Source: Ariolimax columbianus
Lineage: Eukaryota; Mollusca; Gastropoda; Stylommatophora; Arionidae
DNA length: 64,000 bases
Direction: 5' to 3'
Assembly (NCBI GenBank): GCA_036924085.1
Contig: JAVGWX010000002.1
Location: 85,182,704 to 85,246,703 of the forward strand
Part shown: piece by piece, positions 1-14,000 of the stretch
How positions within the stretch are numbered: the first letter of the stretch is position 1
Layout of the letters: every line of letters starts with the position of its first letter
Notes under the pieces: model-generated
Database searches by the model: none
What the model was told of the DNA's origin: nothing
The model's input: only the letters and a program-made list of their open reading frames with translations
Translations under genes and position numbers: made by a program

Positions 1-1888
1 AAAATAATTGAAAGTCAGTGGAAATGCTTTTAACTTATCCACATAATTAGTACGTTAAAATTGCAATACATTTCAAAGTGCTGAAAATTGTTCAAACTTA
101 TAATATGCAATTTTTTTTCAAATTGCCTTTAATTTTGATTTTAAAAACATTGGTTTTTCTTGTAAGTTAAACTACTTGAAAGTGAGCGGAAATACTTTTA
201 ACTTATCCACATAATTAGTGCGTTACAATTGCAATACATTTCAAAGTGCTGAACATTGTCTTAGTTTATGATCGGCAATTTTTTTTCAAATCGCTTTCTA
301 CTCAATTTTGATTTTAGAAACATTGGATTTTCTGGTCAGTAAAATTACTTGAAAGTCAGTGGAAATGCTTTTAACTTATCCACATAATTAGTGCGTTACA
401 ATTGCAATACATTTCAAAGCGCTGAAAATTGAATAAACTTATGATCTGCTATTTTTTTTCAAATCGCTTTCTACTCAATTTTGATTTTAGAAACATTGGA
501 TTTTCTGGTCAGTAAAATTAATTGAAAAGCAGTGGAAATGCTTTTAACTTATACACATAATTAGTGCGTTACAATTGCAATACATTTCAAAGTGCTGAAA
601 ATTGTCTGAACTTATGATATGCTATTTTTTTACAAATCGCTCTCTACTCAATTTTGATTTTAGAAACATTGGTTTTTCTTGTCAGTAAAATTACTTGAAA
701 GTCAGTGGAAATGCTTTTAACTTATCCACATAATTAGTGCGTTACAATTGCAATACATTTCAAAGTGCTGAACATTGTCTTAGTTTATGATCGGCAATTT
801 TTTTTCAAATCGCCTTCTACTCAATTTTAGATTTTAGAAACATTGCTTTTTCTTGTTAGTAAAATTACTTGAAAGTCAGTGGAAATGCATTTACCTTATC
901 CACATAATTAGTGCGTTAAAATTGCAATACATTTCAAAGTGCTGAAAATTGTCTGAACTTATGATATGCTATTTTTTTAAAAATCGCTTTCTACTCAATT
1001 TTGATTTTAGAAACATTGGTTTTTCTTGTCAGTAAAATTACTTGAAAGTCAGTGGAAATGCTTTTAACTTATCCACATAATTAGTGCGTTAAAATTGCAA
1101 TACATTTCAAAGTGCTGAAAATTGTTTAAACTTATAATATGCTATTTTTTTTCAAATCGCCTTCTACTCAGTTTTTTATTTAAGAAACATTGGTTTTTCT
1201 TGTTAGTAAAATTAGTTGAAAGTCAGTGGAAATGCTTTTAACTTATCCACATAATTAGTGCGTTAAAATTGCAATACATTTCAAAGTGCTGAAAATTGTT
1301 CAAACTTATAATATGCAATTTTTTTTCAAATCGCCTTTAATTTTGATTTTAGAAACATTGGTTTTTTTTGTAAGTAAAACTACTTGAAAGTGAGCGGAAA
1401 TGCTTTTAACTTATCCACATAATTAGTGCGTTACAATTGCAATACATTTCAAAGTGCTGAATATTGTCTTAGTTTATGATTTGCAATTTTTTTTCAAATC
1501 GCCTTCTACTCAATTTTGATTTTAGAAACATTGGTTTTTCTTGTTAGTAAAATAATTGAAAGTCAGTGGAAATGCTTTTAACTTATCCACATAATTAGTA
1601 CGTTAAAATTGCAATACATTTCAAAGTGCTGAAAATTGTTCAAACTTATAATATGCAATTTTTTTTCAAATTGCCTTTAATTTTGATTTTAAAAACATTG
1701 GTTTTTCTTGTAAGTTAAACTACTTGAAAGTGAGCGGAAATACTTTTAACTTATCCACATAATTAGTGCGTTACAATTGCAATACATTTCAAAGTGCTGA
1801 ACATTGTCTTAGTTTATGATCGGCAATTTTTTTTCAAATCGCTTTCTACTCAATTTTGATTTTAGAAACATTGGATTTTCTGGTCAGT
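1..1888 (+). repeat. HOR family A, 9-mer of 1,548 bp (1.2 copies)
   Basis: The rare junction AAAATAATTGAAAG at position 1 recurs at 1,549, giving a unit of exactly 1,548 bp that contains nine monomers. The unit is one short GTTCAAAC monomer, a GATCGG monomer, a GCGCTG/GAATAAAC monomer, a TATACACA monomer, a second GATCGG monomer, a GCATTTACC monomer, a GTTTAAAC monomer with TTTTTTATTTAAG, a short GTTCAAAC monomer, and a GAATATTG monomer. The second copy breaks off near 1,889, where AAAATAACTTG replaces AAAATTACTTG and block B begins. Confidence 0.88.
34..201 (+). repeat. Reference monomer, short (168-bp) class
   Basis: This is the first complete monomer counted from the CTTATCC core start. 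It belongs to the short class: the stretch after the T tract reads GCCTTTAATTTTGATTTT and lacks the CTACTC present in 173-bp monomers. It is typically followed by GTAAGT(T/A)AAACTACTTG and GTGAGCGG or GTGAGAGG in place of GTTAGTAAAATTACTTG and GTCAGTGG. These variants travel together through the array, so the short class is a real sublineage and not a scatter of separate deletions. Confidence 0.9.
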
Positions 1889-3440
1889 AAAATAACTTGA
1901 AAGTCAGTGGAAATGCTTTTAACTTATCCACATAATTAGTGCGTTAAAATTGCAATACATTTCAAAGTGCTAAAAATTGTTCAAACTTATAATATGCAAT
2001 TTTTTTTCAAATCGCCTTCAATTTTGATTTTAGAAACATTGGTTTTTCTTGTTAGTAATATTACTTGAAAGTCAGTGGAAATGCTTTTAACTTATCCACA
2101 TAATTAGTGCGTTACAATTGCAATACATTTCAAAGTGCTGAAAATTGTCTGAACTTATGATATGCTATATTTTTACAAATCGCTTTCTACTCAATTTTGA
2201 TTTTAGAAACATTGGTTTTTCTTGTAAGTAAAACTACTTGAAAGTGAGCGGAAATGCTTTTAACTTATCCACATAATTAGTGCGTTACAATTGCAATACA
2301 TTTCAAAGTGCTGAACATTGTCTTAGTTTATATTTGCAATTTGTTTTCAAATCGCCTTCTTCTTAATTTTGATTTTAGAAACATTGGTTTTTCTTGTTAG
2401 TAAAATTACTTGAAAGTCAGTGGAAATGCTTTTAACTTATCCACATAATTAGTACGTTAAAATTGCAATACATTTCAAAGTGCTGAAAATTGTTCAAACT
2501 TATAATATGCAATTTTTTTTCAAATCGCCTTCTACTCAGATTTGATTTTAGAAACATTGGTTTTTCTTGTTAGTAAAATTACTTGAAAGTCAGTGGAAAT
2601 GCTTTTAACTTATCCACATAATTAGTGCGTTAAAATTGCAATACATTTCAAAGTTATGAAAATTGAATAAACTTATGATCTGCTATTTTTTTTCAAATCG
2701 CTTTATACTCAATTTTGATTTTAGAAACATTGGTTTTTCTTGTCAGTAAAATTAGTTGAAAGTCAGTGGAAATGCTTTTAACTTATCCACATAATTAGTG
2801 CGTTACAATTGCAATACATTTCAAAGTTCTGAAAATTGAATAAACTTATGATCTGCTATTTTTTTTCAAATCGCTTTCTACTCAATTTTGATTTTAGAAA
2901 CATTGGATTTTCTGGTCAGTAAAATTACTTGAAAGTCAGTGGAAATGCTTTTAACTTATCCACATAATTAGTGCGTTACAATTGCAATACATTTCAAAGT
3001 GCTGAAAATTGTCTGAACTTATGATATGCTATTTTTTTACAAATCGCTTTCTACTCAATTTTGATTTTAGAAACATTGGTTTTTCTTGTCAGTAAAATTA
3101 CTTGAAAGTCAGTGGAAATGCTTTTAACTTATCCACATAATTAGTGCGTTACAATTGCAATACATTTCAAAGTGCTGAACATTGTCTTAGTTTATGATCG
3201 GCAATTTTTTTTCAAATCGCCTTCTACTCAATTTTGATTTTAGAAACATTGGTTTTTCTTGTTAGTAAAATTACTTGAAAGTCAGTGGAAATGCTTTTAC
3301 TTTATCCACATAATTAGTGCGTTACAATAGCAATACATTTCAAAGTGCTGAAAATTGTCTGAACTTATGATATGCTATTTTTTTACAAATCGCTTTCTAC
3401 TCAATTTTGATTTTCGAAACATTGGTTTTTCTTGTCAGTA
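1889..3440 (+). repeat. Block B, nine-monomer series
   Basis: A monomer series different from family A, recognised by GCTAAAAATTGTTC (near 1,970), TTAGTAATATTACTTG (near 2,053), TTATATTTGCAATTTG (near 2,330), CTACTCAGATTTG, GTTATGAAAATTG, TTTATACTCAATTTTG, GTTCTGAAAATTG and a terminal monomer with TTTACTTTATCC plus CAATAGCAATAC. The same order returns from about 20,812, offset by about 18,923 bp. Shortened versions of it make up part of the 13-mer at 15.3-19.8 kb. Confidence 0.82.
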
Positions 3441-4469
3441 AAATTACTTGAAAGTCAGTGGAAATGCTTTTAACTTATCCACATAATTAGTACGTTAAAA
3501 TTGCAATACATTTCAAAGTGCTGAAAATTGTTCAAACTTATAATATGCAATTTTTTTTCAAATTGCCTTTAATTTTGATTTTAAAAACATTGGTTTTTCT
3601 TGTAAGTTAAACTACTTGAAAGTGAGCGGAAATACTTTTAACTTATCCACATAATTAGTGCGTTAAAATTGCAATACATTTCAAAGTGCTGAAAATTGTC
3701 TGAACTTATGATATGCTATTTTTTTAAAAATCGCTTTCTACTCAATTTTGATTTTAGAAACATTGGTTTTTCTTGTCAGTAAAATTACTTGAAAGTCAGT
3801 GGAAATGCTTTTAACTTATCCACATAATTAGTGCGTTAAAATTGCAATACATTTCAAAGTGCTGAAAATTGTTTAAACTTATAATATGCTATTTTTTTTC
3901 AAATCGCCTTCTACTCAGTTTTTTATTTAAGAAACATTGGTTTTTCTTGTTAGTAAAATTAGTTGAAAGTCAGTGGAAATGCTTTTAACTTATCCACATA
4001 ATTAGTGCGTTAAAATTGCAATACATTTCAAAGTGCTGAAAATTGTTCAAACTTATAATATGCAATTTTTTTTCAAATCGCCTTTAATTTTGATTTTAGA
4101 AACATTGGTTTTTTTTGTAAGTAAAACTACTTGAAAGTGAGCGGAAATGCTTTTAACTTATCCACATAATTAGTGCGTTACAATTGCAATACATTTCAAA
4201 GTGCTGAATATTGTCTTAGTTTATGATTTGCAATTTTTTTTCAAATCGCCTTCTACTCAATTTTGATTTTAGAAACATTGGTTTTTCTTGTTAGTAAAAT
4301 TACTTGAAAGTCAGTGGAAATGCTTTTACTTTATCCACATAATTAGTGCGTTACAATAGCAATACATTTCAAAGTGCTGAAAATTGTCTGAACTTATGAT
4401 ATGCTATTTTTTTACAAATCGCTTTCTACTCAATTTTGATTTTCGAAACATTGGTTTTTCTTGTCAGTA
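3441..4469 (+). repeat. Contracted family A unit, 6 monomers (~1,029 bp)
   Basis: This starts with the short A monomer. Its second monomer begins as A monomer 2 (GTGAGCGGAAATACTTTTAAC) but continues as A monomer 6 (GTTAAAATTGC, GTCTGAAC, TTTTTTTAAAAATCGC). The intervening A monomers are missing. A monomers 7 to 9 follow, then a B-type terminal monomer (TTTACTTTATCC, CAATAGC). The matching TACGTT monomers at 3,474 and 4,503 are 1,029 bp apart. This is best read as an unequal-crossover contraction of the 9-mer. Confidence 0.78.
3643..3665 (+). other. Chimeric monomer junction (A monomer 2 to 6)
   Basis: Upstream variants (AATACTTTTAA) are those of A monomer 2 and downstream variants (GTTAAAATT) those of A monomer 6. 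The two parents are identical across this interval, so the crossover lies in it, within the conserved core. Confidence 0.7.
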
Positions 4470-7400
4470 AAATTACTTGAAAGTCAGTGGAAATGCTTTT
4501 AACTTATCCACATAATTAGTACGTTAAAATTGCAATACATTTCAAAGTGCTGAAAATTGTTCAAACTTATAATATGCAATTTTTTTTCAAATTGCCTTTA
4601 ATTTTGATTTTAAAAACATTGGTTTTTCTTGTAAGTTAAACTACTTGAAAGTGAGCGGAAATACTTTTAACTTATCCACATAATTAGTGCGTTACAATTG
4701 CAATACATTTCAAAGTGCTGAACATTGTCTTAGTTTATGATCGGCAATTTTTTTTCAAATCGCTTTCTACTCAATTTTGATTTTAGAAACATTGGATTTT
4801 CTGGTCAGTAAAATTACTTGAAAGTCAGTGGAAATGCTTTTAACTTATCCACATAATTAGTGCGTTACAATTGCAATACATTTCAAAGCGCTGAAAATTG
4901 AATAAACTTATGATCTGCTATTTTTTTTCAAATCGCTTTCTACTCAATTTTGATTTTAGAAACATTGGATTTTCTGGTCAGTAAAATTAATTGAAAAGCA
5001 GTGGAAATGCTTTTAACTTATACACATAATTAGTGCGTTACAATTGCAATACATTTCAAAGTGCTGAAAATTGTCTGAACTTATGATATGCTATTTTTTT
5101 ACAAATCGCTCTCTACTCAATTTTGATTTTAGAAACATTGGTTTTTCTTGTCAGTAAAATTACTTGAAAGTCAGTGGAAATGCTTTTAACTTATCCACAT
5201 AATTAGTGCGTTACAATTGCAATACATTTCAAAGTGCTGAACATTGTCTTAGTTTATGATCGGCAATTTTTTTTCAAATCGCCTTCTACTCAATTTTAGA
5301 TTTTAGAAACATTGGTTTTTCTTGTTAGTAAAATTACTTGAAAGTCAGTGGAAATGCATTTACCTTATCCACATAATTAGTGCGTTAAAATTGCAATACA
5401 TTTCAAAGTGCTGAAAATTGTCTGAACTTATGATATGCTATTTTTTTTAAAATCGCTTTCTACTCAATTTTGATTTTAGAAACATTGGTTTTTCTTGTCA
5501 GTAAAATTACTTGAAAGTCAGTGGAAATGCTTTTAACTTATCCACATAATTAGTGCGTTAAAATTGCAATACATTTCAAAGTGCTGAAAATTGTTTAAAC
5601 TTATAATATGCAATTTTTTTTCAAATCGCCTTCTACTCATTTTTTTATTTAAGAAACATTGGTTTTTCTTGTTAGTAAAATTAGTTGAAAGTCAGTGGAA
5701 ATGCTTTTAACTTATCCACAAAATCAGTGCGTTAAAATTGCAATACATTTCAAAGTGCTGAAAATTGTTCAAACTTATAATATGCAATTTTTTTTCAAAT
5801 CGCCTTTAATTTTGATTTTAGAAACATTGGTTTTTTTTGTAAGTAAAACTACTTGAAAGTGAGCGGAAATGCTTTTAACTTATCCACATAATTAGTGCGT
5901 TACAATTGCAATACATTTCAAAGTGCTGAATATTGTCTTAGTTTATGATTTGCAATTTTTTTTCAAATCGCCTTCTACTCAATTTTGATTTTAGAAACAT
6001 TGGTTTTTCTTGTTAGTAAAATAATTGAAAGTCAGTGGAAATGCTTTTAACTTATCCACATAATTAGTACGTTAAAATTGCAATACATTTCAAAGTGCTG
6101 AAAATTGTTCAAACTTATAATATGCAATTTTTTTTCAAATTGCCTTTAATTTTGATTTTAAAAACATTGGTTTTTCTTGTAAGTTAAACTACTTGAAAGT
6201 GAGCGGAAATACTTTTAACTTATCCACATAATTAGTGCGTTACAATTGCAATACATTTCAAAGTGCTGAACATTGTCTTAGTTTATGATCGGCAATTTTT
6301 TTTCAAATCGCTTTCTACTCAATTTTGATTTTAGAAACATTGGATTTTCTGGTCAGTAAAATTACTTGAAAGTCAGTGGAAATGCTTTTAACTTATCCAC
6401 ATAATTAGTGCGTTACAATTGCAATACATTTCAAAGCGCTGAAAATTGAATAAACTTATGATCTGCTATTTTTTTTCAAATCGCTTTCTACTCAATTTTG
6501 ATTTTAGAAACATTGGATTTTCTGGTCAGTAAAATTAATTGAAAAGCAGTGGAAATGCTTTTAACTTATACACATAATTAGTGCGTTACAATTGCAATAC
6601 ATTTCAAAGTGCTGAAAATTGTCTGAACTTATGATATGCTATTTTTTTACAAATCGCTCTCTACTCAATTTTGATTTTAGAAACATTGGTTTTTCTTGTC
6701 AGTAAAATTACTTGAAAGTCAGTGGAAATGCTTTTAACTTATCCACATAATTAGTGCGTTACAATTGCAATACATTTCAAAGTGCTGAACATTGTCTTAG
6801 TTTATGATCGGCAATTTTTTTTCAAATCGCCTTCTACTCAATTTTAGATTTTAGAAACATTGGTTTTTCTTGTTAGTAAAATTACTTGAAAGTCAGTGGA
6901 AATGCATTTACCTTATCCACATAATTAGTGCGTTAAAATTGCAATACATTTCAAAGTGCTGAAAATTGTCTGAACTTATGATATGCTATTTTTTTTAAAA
7001 TCGCTTTCTACTCAATTTTGATTTTAGAAACATTGGTTTTTCTTGTCAGTAAAATTACTTGAAAGTCAGTGGAAATGCTTTTAACTTATCCACATAATTA
7101 GTGCGTTAAAATTGCAATACATTTCAAAGTGCTGAAAATTGTTTAAACTTATAATATGCAATTTTTTTTCAAATCGCCTTCTACTCATTTTTTTATTTAA
7201 GAAACATTGGTTTTTCTTGTTAGTAAAATTAGTTGAAAGTCAGTGGAAATGCTTTTAACTTATCCACATAATCAGTGCGTTAAAATTGCAATACATTTCA
7301 AAGTGCTGAAAATTGTTCAAACTTATAATATGCAATTTTTTTTCAAATCGCCTTTAATTTTGATTTTAGAAACATTGGTTTTTTTTGTAAGTAAAACTAC

Positions 7401-9945
7401 TTGAAAGTGAGCGGAAATGCTTTTAACTTATCCACATAATTAGTGCGTTACAATTGCAATACATTTCAAAGTGCTGAATATTGTCTTAGTTTATGATTTG
7501 CAATTTTTTTTCAAATCGCCTTCTACTCAATTTTGATTTTAGAAACATTGGTTTTTCTTGTTAGTAAAATAATTGAAAGTCAGTGGAAATGCTTTTAACT
7601 TATCCACATAATTAGTACGTTAAAATTGCAATACATTTCAAAGTGCTGAAAATTGTTCAAACTTATAATATGCAATTTTTTTTCAAATTGCCTTTAATTT
7701 TGATTTTAAAAACATTGGTTTTTCTTGTAAGTTAAACTACTTGAAAGTGAGCGGAAATACTTTTAACTTATCCACATAATTAGTGCGTTACAATTGCAAT
7801 ACATTTCAAAGTGCTGAACATTGTCTTAGTTTATGATCGGCAATTTTTTTTCAAATCGCTTTCTACTCAATTTTGATTTTAGAAACATTGGATTTTCTGG
7901 TCAGTAAAATTACTTGAAAGTCAGTGGAAATGCTTTTAACTTATCCACATAATTAGTGCGTTACAATTGCAATACATTTCAAAGCGCTGAAAATTGAATA
8001 AACTTATGATCTGCTATTTTTTTTCAAATCGCTTTCTACTCAATTTTGATTTTAGAAACATTGGATTTTCTGGTCAGTAAAATTAATTGAAAAGCAGTGG
8101 AAATGCTTTTAACTTATACACATAATTAGTGCGTTACAATTGCAATACATTTCAAAGTGCTGAAAATTGTCTGAACTTATGATATGCTATTTTTTTACAA
8201 ATCGCTCTCTACTCAATTTTGATTTTAGAAACATTGGTTTTTCTTGTCAGTAAAATTACTTGAAAGTCAGTGGAAATGCTTTTAACTTATCCACATAATT
8301 AGTGCGTTACAATTGCAATACATTTCAAAGTGCTGAACATTGTCTTAGTTTATGATCGGCAATTTTTTTTCAAATCGCCTTCTACTCAATTTTAGATTTT
8401 AGAAACATTGGTTTTTCTTGTTAGTAAAATTACTTGAAAGTCAGTGGAAATGCATTTACCTTATCCACATAATTAGTGCGTTAAAATTGCAATACATTTC
8501 AAAGTGCTGAAAATTGTCTGAACTTATGATATGCTATTTTTTTTAAAATCGCTTTCTACTCAATTTTGATTTTAGAAACATTGGTTTTTCTTGTCAGTAA
8601 AATTACTTGAAAGTCAGTGGAAATGCTTTTAACTTATCCACATAATTAGTGCGTTAAAATTGCAATACATTTCAAAGTGCTGAAAATTGTTTAAACTTAT
8701 AATATGCAATTTTTTTTCAAATCGCCTTCTACTCATTTTTTTATTTAAGAAACATTGGTTTTTCTTGTTAGTAAAATTAGTTGAAAGTCAGTGGAAATGC
8801 TTTTAACTTATCCACATAATCAGTGCGTTAAAATTGCAATACATTTCAAAGTGCTGAAAATTGTTCAAACTTATAATATGCAATTTTTTTTCAAATCGCC
8901 TTTAATTTTGATTTTAGAAACATTGGTTTTTTTTGTAAGTAAAACTACTTGAAAGTGAGCGGAAATGCTTTTAACTTATCCACATAATTAGTGCGTTACA
9001 ATTGCAATACATTTCAAAGTGCTGAATATTGTCTTAGTTTATGATTTGCAATTTTTTTTCAAATCGCCTTCTACTCAATTTTGATTTTAGAAACATTGGT
9101 TTTTCTTGTTAGTAAAATAATTGAAAGTCAGTGGAAATGCTTTTAACTTATCCACATAATTAGTACGTTAAAATTGCAATACATTTCAAAGTGCTGAAAA
9201 TTGTTCAAACTTATAATATGCAATTTTTTTTCAAATTGCCTTTAATTTTGATTTTAAAAACATTGGTTTTTCTTGTAAGTTAAACTACTTGAAAGTGAGC
9301 GGAAATACTTTTAACTTATCCACATAATTAGTGCGTTACAATTGCAATACATTTCAAAGTGCTGAACATTGTCTTAGTTTATGATCGGCAATTTTTTTTC
9401 AAATCGCTTTCTACTCAATTTTGATTTTAGAAACATTGGATTTTCTGGTCAGTAAAATTACTTGAAAGTCAGTGGAAATGCTTTTAACTTATCCACATAA
9501 TTAGTGCGTTACAATTGCAATACATTTCAAAGCGCTGAAAATTGAATAAACTTATGATCTGCTATTTTTTTTCAAATCGCTTTCTACTCAATTTTGATTT
9601 TAGAAACATTGGATTTTCTGGTCAGTAAAATTAATTGAAAAGCAGTGGAAATGCTTTTAACTTATACACATAATTAGTGCGTTACAATTGCAATACATTT
9701 CAAAGTGCTGAAAATTGTCTGAACTTATGATATGCTATTTTTTTACAAATCGCTCTCTACTCAATTTTGATTTTAGAAACATTGGTTTTTCTTGTCAGTA
9801 AAATTACTTGAAAGTCAGTGGAAATGCTTTTAACTTATCCACATAATTAGTGCGTTACAATTGCAATACATTTCAAAGTGCTGAACATTGTCTTAGTTTA
9901 TGATCGGCAATTTTTTTTCAAATCGCCTTCTACTCAATTTTGATT
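4470..9945 (+). repeat. HOR family A, three full 1,548-bp units plus a partial fourth
   Basis: AAAATAATTG starts at 4,470 (reading AAAATTACTTG there but in the same phase), 6,018, 7,566 and 9,114, each exactly 1,548 bp apart. The three full units share subvariants not seen in the copy at 1-1,548: AATATGCAATTTTTTTTC with CTACTCATTTTTTTATTTAAG, TTTTTTTTAAAATCGC, and an ATCAGTGCG core (5,720, 7,272, 8,821). One unit carries CACAAAATCAG in place of CACATAATCAG. The fourth copy switches to block B variants between 9,757 (last CTCTCTACTC) and about 9,938 (ATTTTGATTTT in place of ATTTTAGATTTT). These are among the most homogeneous units in the window. Confidence 0.86.
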
Positions 9946-11030
9946 TTAGAAACATTGGTTTTTCTTGTTAGTAAAATTACTTGAAAGTCAGTGGAAATGC
10001 TTTTACTTTATCCACATAATTAGTGCGTTACAATAGCAATACATTTCAAAGTGCTGAAAATTGTCTGAACTTATGATATGCTATTTTTTTACAAATCGCT
10101 TTCTACTCAATTTTGATTTTCGAAACATTGGTTTTTCTTGTCAGTAAAATTACTTGAAAGTCAGTGGAAATGCTTTTAACTTATCCACATAATTAGTACG
10201 TTAAAATTTCAATACATTTCAAAGTGCTGAAAATTGTTAAAACTTATAATATGGAAATTTTTTTCAATTCGCCTTCAATTTTGATTTTAGAAACATTGGT
10301 TTTTCTTGTAAGTAAAACTACTTGAAAGTGAGCGGAAATGCTTTTAACTTATCCACATAATTAGTGCGTTACAATTGCAATACATTTCAAAGTGCTGAAA
10401 ATTGTCTGAACTTATGATATGCTATTTTTTTACAAATCGCTTTCTACTCAATTTTGATTTTAGAAACATTGGTTTTTCTTGTCAGTAAAATTACTTGAAA
10501 GTCAGTGGAAATGCTTTTAACTTATCCACATAATTAGTGCGTTAAAATTGCAATACATTTCAAAGGGCTAAACATTGTCTTAGTTTATGATCGGCAATTT
10601 TTTTTCAAATCGCCTTTTACTCAATTTTGATTTTAGAAACATTGGTTTTTCGTGTTAGTAAAATTACTTGAAAGTCAGTGGAAATGCTTTTAACTTATCC
10701 ACATAATTAGTGCGTTAAAATTGCAATACATTTCAAAGTTATGAAAATTGAATAAACTTATGATCTGCTATTTTTTTTCAAATCGCTTTCTACTCAATTT
10801 TGATTTTAGAAACATTGGTTTTTCTTGTCAGTAAAATTACTTGAAAGTCAGTGGAAATGCTTTTAACTTATCCACATAATTAGTGCGTTACAATTGCAAT
10901 ACATTTCAAAGCGCTGAAAATTGAATAAACTTATGATCTGCTATTTTTTTTCAAATCGCTTTCTACTCAATTTTGATTTTAGAAACATTGGTTTTTCTTG
11001 TCAGTAAAATTACTTGAAAGTCAGTGGAAA
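9946..11030 (+). repeat. Mixed, diverged satellite segment
   Basis: Six monomers that do not follow family A order. The segment opens with the B terminal monomer (TTTACTTTATCC, CAATAGCAATAC). It then has a monomer with several private changes (AAAATTTCAATAC, GTTAAAACTTATAATATGG, TTTTTCAATTCGCC), one with CAAAGGGCTAAACATTG and TTTTTCGTGTTAG, a GTTATGAAAATTG monomer and a GCGCTGAAAATTG monomer. The private substitutions are not repeated elsewhere in the window, so this segment seems to have escaped recent amplification. Confidence 0.72.
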
Positions 11031-14000
11031 TGCTTTTAACTTATCCACATAATTAGTGCGTTACAATTGCAATACATTTCAAAGTGCTGAACATTGTCTT
11101 AGTTTATGATCGGCAATTTTTTTTCAAATCGCCTTCTACTCAATTTTAGATTTTAGAAACATTGGTTTTTCTTGTTAGTAAAATTACTTGAAAGTCAGTG
11201 GAAATGCATTTACCTTATCCACATAATTAGTGCGTTAAAATTGCAATACATTTCAAAGTGCTGAAAATTGTCTGAACATATGATATGCTATTTTTTTAAA
11301 AATCGCTTTCTACTCAATTTTGATTTTAGAAACATTGGTTTTTCTTGTCAGTAAAATTACTTGAAAGTCAGTGGAAATGCTTTTAACTTATCCACATAAA
11401 TAGTGCGTTAAAATTGCAATACATTTCAAAGTGCTGAAAATTGTTTAAACTTATAATATGCTATTTTTTTTCAAATCGCCTTCTACTCATTTTTTTATTT
11501 AAGAAACATTGGTTTTTCTTGTTAGTAAAATTAGTTGAAAGTCAGTGGAAATGCTTTTAACTTATCCACATAATTAGTGCGTTAAAATTGCAATACATTT
11601 CAAAGTGCTGAAAATTGTTCAAACTTATAATATGCAATTTTTTTTCAAATCGCCTTTAATTTTGATTTTAGAAACATTGGTTTTTTTTGTAAGTAAAACT
11701 ACTTGAAAGTGAGCGGAAATGCTTTTAACTTATCCACATAATTAGTGCGTTACAATTGCAATACATTTCAAAGTGCTGAATATTGTCTTAGTTTATGATT
11801 TGCAATTTTTTTTCAAATCGCCTTCTACTCAATTTTGATTTTAGAAACATTGGTTTTTCTTGTTAGTAAAATAATTGAAAGTCAGTGGAAATGCTTTTAA
11901 CTTATCCACATAATTAGTACGTTAAAATTGCAATACATTTCAAAGTGCTGAAAATTGTTCAAACTTATAATATGCAATTTTTTTTCAAATTGCCTTTAAT
12001 TTTGATTTTAAAAACATTGGTTTTTCTTGTAAGTTAAACTACTTGAAAGTGAGCGGAAATACTTTTAACTTATCCACATAATTAGTGCGTTACAATTGCA
12101 ATACATTTCAAAGTGCTGAACATTGTCTTAGTTTATGATCGGCAATTTTTTTTCAAATCGCTTTCTACTCAATTTTGATTTTAGAAACATTGGATTTTCT
12201 GGTCAGTAAAATTACTTGAAAGTCAGTGGAAATGCTTTTAACTTATCCACATAATTAGTGCGTTACAATTGCAATACATTTCAAAGCGCTGAAAATTGAA
12301 TAAACTTATGATCTGCTATTTTTTTTCAAATCGCTTTCTACTCAATTTTGATTTTAGAAACATTGGATTTTCTGGTCAGTAAAATTAATTGAAAAGCAGT
12401 GGAAATGCTTTTAACTTATACACATAATTAGTGCGTTACAATTGCAATACATTTCAAAGTGCTGAAAATTGTCTGAACTTATGATATGCTATTTTTTTAC
12501 AAATCGCTCTCTACTCAATTTTGATTTTAGAAACATTGGTTTTTCTTGTCAGTAAAATTACTTGAAAGTCAGTGGAAATGCTTTTAACTTATCCACATAA
12601 TTAGTGCGTTACAATTGCAATACATTTCAAAGTGCTGAACATTGTCTTAGTTTATGATCGGCAATTTTTTTTCAAATCGCCTTCTACTCAATTTTAGATT
12701 TTAGAAACATTGGTTTTTCTTGTTAGTAAAATTACTTGAAAGTCAGTGGAAATGCATTTACCTTATCCACATAATTAGTGCGTTAAAATTGCAATACATT
12801 TCAAAGTGCTGAAAATTGTCTGAACTTATGATATGCTATTTTTTTAAAAATCGCTTTCTACTCAATTTTGATTTTAGAAACATTGGTTTTTCTTGTCAGT
12901 AAAATTACTTGAAAGTCAGTGGAAATGCTTTTAACTTATCCACATAATTAGTGCGTTAAAATTGCAATACATTTCAAAGTGCTGAAAATTGTTTAAACTT
13001 ATAATATGCTATTTTTTTTCAAATCGCCTTCTACTCAGTTTTTTATTTAAGAAACATTGGTTTTTCTTGTTAGTAAAATTAGTTGAAAGTCAGTGGAAAT
13101 GCTTTTAACTTATCCACATAATTAGTGCGTTAAAATTGCAATACATTTCAAAGTGCTGAAAATTGTTCAAACTTATAATATGCAATTTTTTTTCAAATCG
13201 CCTTTAATTTTGATTTTAGAAACATTGGTTTTTTTTGTAAGTAAAACTACTTGAAAGTGAGCGGAAATGCTTTTAACTTATCCACATAATTAGTGCGTTA
13301 CAATTGCAATACATTTCAAAGTGCTGAATATTGTCTTAGTTTATGATTTGCAATTTTTTTTCAAATCGCCTTCTACTCAATTTTGATTTTAGAAACATTG
13401 GTTTTTCTTGTTAGTAAAATAATTGAAAGTCAGTGGAAATGCTTTTAACTTATCCACATAATTAGTACGTTAAAATTGCAATACATTTCAAAGTGCTGAA
13501 AATTGTTCAAACTTATAATATGCAATTTTTTTTCAAATTGCCTTTAATTTTGATTTTAAAAACATTGGTTTTTCTTGTAAGTTAAACTACTTGAAAGTGA
13601 GCGGAAATACTTTTAACTTATCCACATAATTAGTGCGTTACAATTGCAATACATTTCAAAGTGCTGAACATTGTCTTAGTTTATGATCGGCAATTTTTTT
13701 TCAAATCGCTTTCTACTCAATTTTGATTTTAGAAACATTGGATTTTCTGGTCAGTAAAATTACTTGAAAGTCAGTGGAAATGCTTTTAACTTATCCACAT
13801 AATTAGTGCGTTACAATTGCAATACATTTCAAAGCGCTGAAAATTGAATAAACTTATGATCTGCTATTTTTTTTCAAATCGCTTTCTACTCAATTTTGAT
13901 TTTAGAAACATTGGATTTTCTGGTCAGTAAAATTAATTGAAAAGCAGTGGAAATGCTTTTAACTTATACACATAATTAGTGCGTTACAATTGCAATACAT

